Source: Reclinomonas americana ATCC 50394
Lineage: Eukaryota; Jakobida; Jakobea; Jakobida
DNA length: 64,000 nt
Direction of reading: 5' to 3'
Assembly (NCBI GenBank): GCA_048213135.1
Contig: PS015081.1
Coordinates: 1 to 64,000 of the forward strand
Shown: piece after piece, positions 24,101 through 33,048 of the stretch
Layout: every line of letters starts with the position of its first letter
Numbering within the stretch: position 1 is the stretch's first letter
Translations under genes and position numbers: made by a program
The notes under the pieces: generated by a model
Seen by the model: only the letters and a program-made list of their open reading frames with translations
The model's database searches: none
Told to the model about the DNA's origin: nothing

Positions 24101-25025
24101 TCGTAAAGAGAGGGGAAGATGAACAGGAGAAAGGGATCGAGTATCGGGGCGATCGTGCTCGTGAATCGAGACAAAGTGCGATGAGAAAGGAGAAGAACGT
24201 GTGTGTTTAGCGGTGCGCGTGGTGCGTGTCTGCGCGAGTGCATACGAAAGAGACAAAGGAAACATGTGCTCGGTGACCACCACACACCTGTTCCTGCTCG
24301 GCAATGTAGAGCGCCCGCGTCGAATCGGCCTCGGTGCGCAGCTCTTGGATGCGCTTCTGCGCGGCCTTGCTCTCCGCCACCAGCTGCTTGTTCACTTGCT
24401 CCTGCGCCGCACGCCACTCAATTTGCCTTTCCGTCTCCTCCATGGCCTCGTTGCGCTGCACGGTAGCCTTCTTGGTCTCCGACACCAGGCCGAGTACCTT
24501 GGCCTCCAGCGCATCGTTCAGCATGCGCACATCCTGCTCCGCCACTCGCAACTCGTTGATCAGGCGCTCTGCGCAGCATGTGAGTGCACACACAGAGAGA
24601 AGGCAGAGGGTGCAAGGCGCGCTCCACCCACCAGCAGCGGCCAGCTTCTTCTCCTGGTTGGCCTTGTCGACCACCAACTCGCTCACCGTCACCGACAGGC
24701 GGTGAATCTCCGCGTCCTTGGTGCTGAGCTGCTGCGGCATGTCACCAATCATGCGCTTGTATCGCTGGTAGATGCGCGCCAGTAGCAGACCACGCTCCGA
24801 GCAGTGCACACTGACCTGCACGTGGACGACGGGTTGGTGCGGGGAAAGAGACAAAGCACGCAGTGCGGTGGGCGCAACGCACTTGACGAATGATTTCGCT
24901 CATCACGGTCTCGTAGGCCTCCTCCTCGCGTCGCATGAGATCGCCGAGGGAGAGAGGCACAGCAATGGTCACGGTCACGTCTTGATCTTGGTCTGCAGAT
25001 GAGGCGCGCGGCTGCTGCTCCTCAG
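18147..25025 (-). CDS. Giant coiled-coil protein with axonemal p28-like N-terminus, 5' incomplete
   Basis: About 16 exons are readable: 24883-25025, 24632-24815, 24288-24568, 22708-23592, 21959-22285, 21765-21890, 21124-21696, 20789-21060, 20605-20720, 20098-20198, 19819-20028, 19523-19749, 19336-19454, 18898-19047, 18462-18730 and 18147-18386. They encode about 1,400 residues, and the start lies in the gap at 25026. The first part, YETVMSEIIRQVSVHCSERG followed by LLLARIYQRYKRM, resembles the axonemal dynein light chain p28 (DNALI1, Ax_dynein_light) motif IIRQVxxxCxERGLLL. Long coiled coils follow (e.g. ALEAKVLGLVSETKKATVQR and the 22708-23592 exon), then an acidic poly-Gln segment. A conserved-looking helical region comes next (WLVRTIRSLYDDKI, FTYRWICNKYGLPQLADQV), and the end is Pro/Ser-rich. 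AXDND1-like flagellar proteins are the nearest idea; the role is inferred only. Confidence 0.7.
22286..22707. repeat. Purine-rich intron
   Basis: Intron of the coiled-coil gene made of short GGAAG/GAGGG units in near tandem (e.g. GGGAAGGGAAGGGAAGGGA at about 22358). It is CT-rich on the transcribed gene's own strand. Confidence 0.8.
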
Positions 25026-25510
25026 NNNNNNNNNNNNNNNNNNNNNNNNNNNNNNNNNNNNNNNNNNNNNNNNNNNNNNNNNNNNNNNNNNNNNNNNNNN
25101 NNNNNNNNNNNNNNNNNNNNNNNNNNNNNNNNNNNNNNNNNNNNNNNNNNNNNNNNNNNNNNNNNNNNNNNNNNNNNNNNNNNNNNNNNNNNNNNNNNNN
25201 NNNNNNNNNNNNNNNNNNNNNNNNNNNNNNNNNNNNNNNNNNNNNNNNNNNNNNNNNNNNNNNNNNNNNNNNNNNNNNNNNNNNNNNNNNNNNNNNNNNN
25301 NNNNNNNNNNNNNNNNNNNNNNNNNNNNNNNNNNNNNNNNNNNNNNNNNNNNNNNNNNNNNNNNNNNNNNNNNNNNNNNNNNNNNNNNNNNNNNNNNNNN
25401 NNNNNNNNNNNNNNNNNNNNNNNNNNNNNNNNNNNNNNNNNNNNNNNNNNNNNNNNNNNNNNNNNNNNNNNNNNNNNNNNNNNNNNNNNNNNNNNNNNNN
25501 NNNNNNNNNN
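25026..25510. other. Assembly gap between two divergent genes
   Basis: 485 N. The minus-strand coiled-coil gene enters from the left and a plus-strand gene leaves on the right, so both first exons and a shared promoter region are missing. Confidence 0.85.
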
Positions 25511-27677
25511 GTCGGTGTCGGGGAGTGTGTTGCATGCGACTGCCACGGTGATGTTTACGCGGTTGCGAGGGTATAAGATGTATCTGTATCGGGATGCGGA
25601 GGTGAGTGTGTGTGGGAGAGGGAGAGAGAGGAAGAGGGAGGGAGGGAGAGACAGAGGGAGGGAGGGAGAGAGAGAGAGAGAGGAGGGCAGCATGCGGATT
25701 AGGCGGACATATGCGATTTCTTTCTCTTCTTTTTCTCTTCTCGTTCTCGTCCGTGCCTGCTGCCTGTGAGAGGAGTGCTCGTCTCGCGGACTGTCAGTTT
25801 CATTGCATGCTTCTGTTCTTTTATTGCGGTGTCTTCCTCGCTGGTCTCCCGTATTCAGTGTCTGCATCCTGTCTCCTGCCTCCTGTCTGCTGCCTCCTGT
25901 ATCCTGTCTCCTTTCCTCCTGCCTCTTGCCTCCTCTCTCTCTCTCTCTCTCTCTCTCTGCTCGTCACTCGCTGCAAGAGGACCCGCCTTGTGGACTGTTG
26001 GTTGCATTCTTCTTGCCTTTTGTCGCCTGCCGCCTTGCCTCCTTTTGCATTCTGCCTCCTGCCTCCTGCCTCCTGCCTCCTGCCTCATGTCTCCTGCCTC
26101 CTGCCTCCTGCCTCCTGCCTCCTGCCTCCTGCCTCCTGCCTCCTGCCTCCTGCCTCCTGCCTCCTGCCTCCTGCCTCCTGCCTCCTGCCTCCTGCCTCCT
26201 GCCACCTGCCACCTGCCTCCTGCCTCGTGCCTCTTGCCTCCTGCCTCCTGCCGCTTGCCTCTTGCCTTCTGCCACCTACCACTTGCCTCCTGCCTCCTGC
26301 CTCCTGCCTCCTGCCTCCTGCCTCGTGCCTCCTGCCTCTTGCCTCCTGCCTCCTGCCTCGAGCCTCCTGCCTCCTGCCTCCTCTCTCTGCCTCTTACCTC
26401 TTGCCTCCTTCCTCCTGCCTCCTCTCTCTGCTCGTCACTCGCTGCAGGAGGGCCCGCCTTGTGGACTGTTGGTTGCATTCTTCTTGCCTTCTGTCACTTG
26501 CCGCCTTGCATCCTGTCTGCTGCCTCCTTCCTCCTATCTTCTGTCCCCTTCTTGCCTCCGCTCCCTGCTCGTCGCTCGCTGCGGGAGCGAACAGTTAACT
26601 TCTGTGCATGCCTCTTGCCTCCCGTCCATTGCTTCCTGCCTCTAGCCCTTCTCCTGCTTCTGCATACCGTCACTGCATTGTCCTTGTGTTCTCCTTTCTC
26701 CTGTTGTCTCCCTGCCTTCTCTTGCTTCTCCGTCTTCTCTTCTAGTTCCGTGTACCCTCACTCCCTTCTCAATGGCCTCTTCGGAGCGTCGTCCTCCGGT
26801 TTCCTTTTGCTCTCCCCCCATTTCCCGACCCTTCTTACTCACCTCCTCTTCTCCCCCCACCCCCCAACAGTCCACCGACTACATGGACGTCGTGTGCCTG
26901 TGCGACGTGGACGTAAGTGTATCACCGACGCACGAGACCGTGATTCTCTTCCGCTCGCTGCACGACCCGTCGCGCGTCCGAAGGTTGGTGTGCTTCGACC
27001 AGAAGCTCCTTGCTGCCCCTGTGGAGGGTAAGCAGCTTGCAGAAGCTTCCTCCTTTCCTGAGGGAGAGCATGCGAACAAGAGAGAGAGTGAGAGAAAGAG
27101 AGAAAGAGCAGCAGTCAGATGCTGCCCTCAGTGCATGAAGCATTCTCAGTGCTGGGATACTGAGAGTGTGATATCCGCACCTTGAATACTCCGTCGACCC
27201 TCGAAACTGAGAGTGTGATATCCGCACCTTGAATACTCCGTCGACCCTCGAAAAGCGAGTTCCCCATTTTTCTTCTCATTCTATTCTTTGTGCTCCAAAG
27301 TCTCCCTCTCTGTACGTGTGTGTGTGTGTGTGTGTGCGTCTTTCGTGTTGTTCCTTGTGCCTGTTGTATTGGTACTCTTTGTGCACATCATGTGATCACA
27401 GCTGTGCATACTCCCTTCATGAGCTCCGCATCTGCTTTCCTCTCACTGTGAAGCTGGGCTCTCCCATTCATTCTCTCTTTCTCTCAATTACCCTCATGTT
27501 CCCGTTGTTTGTCTTTCCCCTTTCCTCTCGTCCCTCTCCCCTTTCCCCCTTACCCCCTTCCCCCCTTCCCCCCTTCCCCCCTTNNNNNNNNNNNNNNNNN
27601 NNNNNNNNNNNNNNNNNNNNNNNNNNNNGCTCTCTCTCTCTCTCTTCCTTCGTCACGTCGGTTTCGTACGTTTCTTT

Positions 27678-27726
<49 letters not shown>

Positions 27727-29237
27727 CATACTCTGTATGCCTGTGCCACTCGCTGCTGCTCACATCCTCAGACGTGCGGTTTGTATCTCGTTTATTCGTG
27801 CATTCTTTGGTCTGCCTTCTCTTTCTAATCTCTTTCTCTCTCTCGTTGCACCATCTGCCTTCCAATGATCTGCGTGTTTGTGCCTCTCGTCTCTCGTCAT
27901 CCTCCTGCGTTCAGTATTCTATCTCGTTAATTCGTGCATTGTTGCCATCTTTTAACTCATGCCTTCTGTTTCTTTCCTCTCTCTTCGTGCACATGCTGTT
28001 TCAGCTTCTATCTCGTTGACTCGCACTCTCTCTCTCTCTCGCTCCTTGCGGTGTCTGCTTCTCTCACACTCTGTACGTTTGTACCTCTCACCATTGGTCA
28101 CGTCCTCAGCTCTCTCTCTCTCTCTCTCAATAAGTTCTCAGTCTTCTATCTCGTTCAGTTGCTCTCTTTCTCTGTCTCTCTCGCTCTCTCTCACTTCCTG
28201 CACATGGTTTCTCGCTCTCTTCCTCTCTCGTCCCCTTTCCATCTTTTCCCTTCTCCCCCTTCTCCACCCCTTCTCCCGTCCCCTTTCCCTCTATTCCCCT
28301 TTCCCTTCTCACTTCCCCTTTCCCTTCTCACTTCCCCTTTCCACCCTTTCCCTTTATCATCCCCTCAGCCGACTGCAGCCTCCTCATGACCCACAAGAGC
28401 CACTTTGTCACCTTTGCCTTCCCCCGCGGCTGGGAGGTCAAGGAGGGCATCTCACTCCACCCCACACGTCTGCCCGACACCATGCACCACTCACTCATGT
28501 GCCGCGTGCCGGAGATCGACGACATGGAACTCGTGCTCTCCTCCACCTCCTTCCCCAACCCCGTGTCTCTAGACGACGCCGCCAAGGTACTGCCCCCTCT
28601 CTTCGTTTCTTCTCTCTCTCTCTCTCTTCTTCCTTACTTATATAGTCCATGTGTGCAGGCGGAGGACTCACACTACGCCGGCAAACCGGAGTGGCAAAAG
28701 GCGTCGACTCTGCGCTTCGTCATGGGCCACCTGGAGTGGCTGCAAACGGAACGACGAGCGTCGGTCTCCGGCTTCCTGCCGCTGCTGCGGTGGACGATTC
28801 TGGCCGTGGAGCAGCGCGATCGCCACCTGGTGTACTCGGTCACCCTTACTGCGCCCGCGGCCTTCCGCAGCCAGTTTGAGGTGGTGTGGAAGCTCGTCAT
28901 CGAGTCGGCGTTGTTTCTGCGTGGTTAGTCTCTTGCACTGTCCTTTCTTTTCTCTCTCCTGTTTTTCTGTGCATCGCTTTCTCACCCACTCTACTTCCAC
29001 GTCCTCTACCTCATTTCTCCACCCATCTTTCTTTCTCTCTATCTTTTCTCCTACTTCCCGCTCGCGTGCCTTCCGTAGTTATCACTTGCTTGTTTTTCTC
29101 TCACAGACAATGTCTCACTTCTCTCTCCTGCTCTCTCTGTTTGTCTTCTTCTGCATCTCGCTGCTTTGCCCTCTACTTCACCCGTTTTCCACACATTTCT
29201 TTTGTGGTCTTTTCAATACCTATTTGTCACTCACTCT

Positions 29238-29284
<47 letters not shown>

Positions 29285-29764
29285 TATTTCTCTCTCATTC
29301 GTTCTACTTCCTCTGCGTCCCTTCCGTAGTTATGACCCGCTTGTCTTTCTCTCACAAACAATGTCTCGCTTCTCTCTCCTGTTTTTTCCGCTGCCTTCTT
29401 CTGCATCTCGCTGCTTTGCCCTCTCCTTCACCTGTTTTTCACGCGTTGTTTTGGGATACTTTCCATTCCTCTTTCTCTCTTGTGTGTGTCTCTCTCTCAT
29501 GTCTCTCTCTCTCGTCTCTTCTCATTCTCCCTCTTCGAAATGCTTCCCATATTTCCATGCTGTCTCGCTCGCTCTGCAGACACACGTTTCACCCATCAGC
29601 TGACTCTCTGTTTTCGCCGTCTCGCCTCCGCTCTTATTTTGCTCCTGCAGACACGGTCTATCGTCTTGAAGTCTCGCTCCTGTGCTTCTGCATGCCATTA
29701 GCTGCACTTTATCTCGCTCACTCCACCCACGCTCACAGTGTATTTCTGATGCCTCTCTCACGCT

Positions 29765-29801
<37 letters not shown>

Positions 29802-32416
29802 CCTCATTGTCCTTTATCGAAATACCTCTGCAGAGTGACGTTTCCCCGTCTGCTTTTCTGTCTCCGTTCTCGCCGTCTCGCCTCCGCCCTTATCGCTCCT
29901 GTGCTTCTGCATGCCTTTCTGAATTCGATGCACTTCATCTCGCTCACACCCACGCTGACAGTGGATTACTGATGCCTCTCTCTCCTTCTCTCTCCCACTC
30001 CCACTTCCTGTCCTCACCCTTTTCCTCCTCTCTCTTTCTCCCTTTCTTTCTCCCTCTTCCCCCCAATTGCAGTGGCCGCCACCCGCGTCGAAGGCATGGA
30101 CATTCCCCCCTCAGTCGCCAACAATCCAGTACGTCATCCCCTTCCCCTTCCCCTCCCCAATCACCCCTTTCCCTTCCGCTTACGCACACCTTCCCCCTTC
30201 TCCATTTAGGAACTCGCCGATCTTGTCGCCAACGTACAGCAGGTGTTCTCGGCGCCCGACTTTCAGCTGCAAGTCGAAATGGCGTTCTACCGCGCCGATA
30301 CCGACCGCAGCAACACGATCGATGTGGCCGAGTTGCACGCGGTCCTGCTGGAGTGTCACTCGGGTCTGTCTGTGTACTCTTTTGTCATTTAAGTGACCAC
30401 CGCTCTCACACTCTGGACGCAGCATTCTCCGAAATGCTCGGCATGAGCATTCCAGTGCCGAGTGTGGAGGACTCGCAATTTGCATTGGAAGGTGTGTTGT
30501 CAGTGGGGGCATTTGGCACTCGCGTAACACTTGGTGGTGACATGTGTGTCGGGGTTGGCGCAGCGCTGGACGCCAATCGCGACGGCGTGCTGCAAAAAGA
30601 CGAATTCGAGGTGCTCGTGCGACAAATCTTCCTCATGTCGGCCGTCAGCGGCTACAAGCGAGCGAATCAGTTGAGTGGAGGCGCTGGTGGTGGCGGCGGT
30701 GCGCGGATGCCCTACAACGGACTGCGTGGACACTCTGCGGGCGATGACGATGACGACGATGCGTTTGATCCGGTGAGTGTGTCGAGATTGATGTGCATTG
30801 GATGTTGTGCACTGAAGTGCGGGAGTGCAGGAGCTGGAGGAGTTCATTGCCACAGTGGAGGCCACATTCGACACACCGGCTTTCAAGCGGCAGGTCGATG
30901 TGGCGTTTGCGCAGAGTGATCTGGATTCCAACGGAACACTCGATGCTGGCGAGTTGCTCAATGTGCTGAAGCAAGTGCACTCGGGTACGTACTTGTGTGT
31001 GCGTGAGCGTAGCGGACAAGGAAGATATTGACTGTCATGGCAGAAATGGTCAACGTGCTGAATGTGCCAATGGACGAACCGACGCTGGAAGACGCGCGGA
31101 GGGGATTGCAAGGTGAGTCACTCGTGCCTCTCTTGTGCCATTTATGCATGCCTTCTGTATTCTGTCGTTCCTCTCCTTGTGTGTGTTTCATACCCTCTCT
31201 CCTGAATTCCTATGCATCACGTCTCTCTGTCTGCCTTTCATGCATGCCTTCTGTGTTCTGTCGTCTCTCTCACTGTGTGTGTGACATGCCCTCTCTCCTC
31301 GTATCACATCTCTCTGTCATCTGCATTACATGCATGCCTGCTGTATTCTGTCGTTCCTCTCCTTGTGTGTGTGCGTTTCATGCCCTCTCCGTCGCCAGAC
31401 TCTGATTTCTCTCCTGCATTCCTCCGTATCACATCTCTCTGCCTGCATTTCATGCATGCCCTTCTGTATTATGTCGTTCCTCTCATTGTGTGTGCGTTTC
31501 TGGCCACCTCCATTGCCAGACTCTGATGTCTCTTCTGACTTCCTATGTATCCCATCTCTTTGTCGTGCCTTTCATGCATGCCTTCTGTGTTCTGTCGTCT
31601 CTCTCACAGTGTGTGTTTCATACCCTCTCTCCTGACTTCCTCTGCATCACATCTCTCTGTCTGCATTTCATGCATGCCTTCCTTTTTTTGTCGTTCCTCT
31701 CATTGTGTGTGCGATTCATGCCACCTCCGTTGCCAGTCTCTGATGTCTCTCCTGACTTCCTCTGCATCACATCTCTCTGTCTGCCTTTCATGCATGCCTT
31801 CCTTTTTTGTCGTTCCTCTCATTGTGTGTGCGTTTCTGGTCACCTCCGTTGCCAGACTCTGATGTCTCTCCTGAATCGCTATGTATCCCAGCTCTCTGTC
31901 TGCCTTTTTTGCAAACCTTCTGTATTCCGTCGTTCCTCTCACTGTGTGTGTGTCGCCCTTTCTCTCTTGACTTCCTATGTATCACATCTCTCTCGTCTGC
32001 ATTCATGCATTCCTGCTGTATTACGTCGTCTCTCTCACTGTGTCTGTGTTTCATGCCCTCTCTTCTGACTTCCAATGATCACATCTCTCTGTCGTCTGCC
32101 TTTCATTCATGCCTTCTGTATTCTGTCGTCCCTCTCTTTGTGTGTCCATTTCCTTTTCGCTTATCTCCCTTTGCTCGCTATTCTTGTGCAGCGGTCGACA
32201 AGAACTCGGACGGCGTATTGGTTTGTCTTCTCCACATTCCACCGAGTTGGTTGACTGCTGCTCACTTCTTGCTTTGCACGCACACAGCAACGAGACGAGT
32301 TCGAAACATTATTCCGCGACTTGTACCTCACATCCGCAGTTGCGGGATTCGAGCTGGGGCGCGCCGCACGCAGTGGTGACACGGGAGCCGTGGACACATT
32401 ACGTTCTCTCAAGTGA
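25511..32416 (+). CDS. Four-EF-hand calcium-binding protein with unknown N-terminal domain, 5' incomplete
   Basis: Exons 25511-25601, 26871-27027, 28369-28586, 28659-28923, 30073-30128, 30210-30363, 30423-30491, 30564-30772, 30831-30984, 31044-31112, 32192-32220 and 32288-32416; all phases agree, giving at least 532 residues. Residues 1-260 of the readable part form an unrecognised globular domain (e.g. YMDVVCLCDVDVSV, HFVTFAFPRGWEV, LRWTILAVEQRDRHLVYSVT). The rest has four EF-hand loops: DTDRSNTIDVAE, DANRDGVLQKDE, DLDSNGTLDAGE and DKNSDGVLQRDE. All four have the Asp/Asn ligands and a Glu or Asp at position 12, so calcium binding is likely. An acidic insert (GDDDDDDAFDP) separates the second and third. 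No transmembrane segment is seen. AATAAA occurs 37 bp after the stop. Probable role: cytosolic calcium sensor; partner unknown. Confidence 0.75.
25860..26440. repeat. 7-bp minisatellite (CTCCTGC)n in the first visible intron
   Basis: Long tandem array of CTCCTGC with scattered variants (CTCTTGC, CACCTGC, CTCGTGC). The core at 26050-26210 is almost perfect. Two copies of a conserved segment of about 65 bp, GCTCGTCACTCGCTGCA followed by CCCGCCTTGTGGACTGTTGG, flank or interrupt the array (about 25959 and 26428). A diverged fragment GCTCGTCGCTCGCTGC is at about 26567. Confidence 0.9.
27159..27252. repeat. Perfect 47-bp tandem duplication
   Basis: The unit starting ACTGAGAGTGTGATATCCGC and ending GTCGACCCTCGAA occurs twice without a mismatch (27159-27205 and 27206-27252), inside the intron after the second readable exon of the EF-hand gene. 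Confidence 0.9.
27584..27628. other. Short assembly gap in a CCCCCTT/CT intron
   Basis: 45 N between a run of TTCCCCCC units and a TC repeat, inside an intron of the EF-hand gene. Confidence 0.95.
29090..29460. repeat. Direct duplication of about 245 bp within an intron
   Basis: Segments around TGTCTTTCTCTCACAxACAATGTCTC...CTTCTGCATCTCGCTGC...CACCTGTTTTTCAC are present at about 29092-29195 and again at about 29340-29445. A (TC)n run sits between them at 29242-29279. All lie in the 1.15-kb intron 28924-30072. Confidence 0.75.
31113..32191. repeat. Minisatellite intron, about ten units of 95-125 bp
   Basis: This 1.08-kb intron of the EF-hand gene consists almost wholly of a tandem repeat. Shared anchors per unit are CATCTCTCTGTCTGC, TTTCATGCATGCCTTC, TGTxxTxTGTCGTxxCTCTC and GTGTGTxTTTCATxCCCTC. 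Some units carry an extra CTCCxTTGCCAGACTCTGATG segment. The intron ends with a normal CTTGTGCAG acceptor. Confidence 0.9.
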
Positions 32417-32452
32417 GAGACTGAGGGGGAATGAGAGAGGAACTGTGCATGC

Positions 32453-32458
32453 AATAAA
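32453..32458 (+). terminator. Candidate poly(A) signal AATAAA
   Basis: Canonical AATAAA 37 bp downstream of the EF-hand stop codon (32414-32416), in the context GCATGCAATAAAGCAC. Confidence 0.5.
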
Positions 32459-33048
32459 GCACTGCTCACTAATATACTCACCCGTAACGAACGAGAACAC
32501 AAGTTTCCACCTGCGTCGTCTCGCGCATTACAGCTCTCTGCCTCCAATTATGTCGTATCTTTGTGCTTTGCAACTGCAGTTGCTTCTGCACTCACACGCG
32601 ATTCCTCTTCGCATTCAGCCTAACCACCCTCTTATCAATCACTTCCCTCTCGATTCTCTGACCTTCATCCCTCTCCCTCGTCATTGTTGACGATTTTTCC
32701 TCTCAGCCGATAACCCTCCTGCCCAATATTTCTCCTCAATCCGTGCTCTGAACTCCTCTGCTCTCCTCCCTGCCACGCTTTGCGCTCCTCTCTCGCATAA
32801 CTGTCCTCTGCGCTCCTCTCTCGCATAACTGTCCTCAGTACTCTCCCTCTCTCGCATCACGGTTCACTGCTCCTCCTCTGTCATGCCGTCGTACTATGCC
32901 CTCGCAGCGCTCCATCCTCCACTGCTGCCCCAGCAGTGAACCTGACATGCCCGATTAATGTACTTCTCATCTCGTCTCGCTTCATCACTCTCTCGCACCT
33001 TTTACAACTGCACCTCCCCTTCCCAACCTTCTCCTTCTCCCACGGCAT
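32459..33048. other. Convergent spacer, no gene seen
   Basis: About 590 bp between the end of the EF-hand gene and the stop of the minus-strand F-BAR gene. It is CT-rich, with a small duplicated segment (CTCTCGCATAACTGTCCTC twice, 32792-32837). No coding exon is recognisable. Confidence 0.6.

Noticed and set aside
25766-27031. Long + strand open frame rich in CLLPPAS repeats
   Set aside because: It is the translation of the 7-bp minisatellite in all three frames; stops are missing because the unit lacks them. It lies between a clear donor (25602) and acceptor (26870).
31113-32191. Regular repeats that might be a CRISPR array
   Set aside because: Units are degenerate over their whole length with no conserved repeat/unique spacer pattern, and they sit inside a eukaryotic intron.
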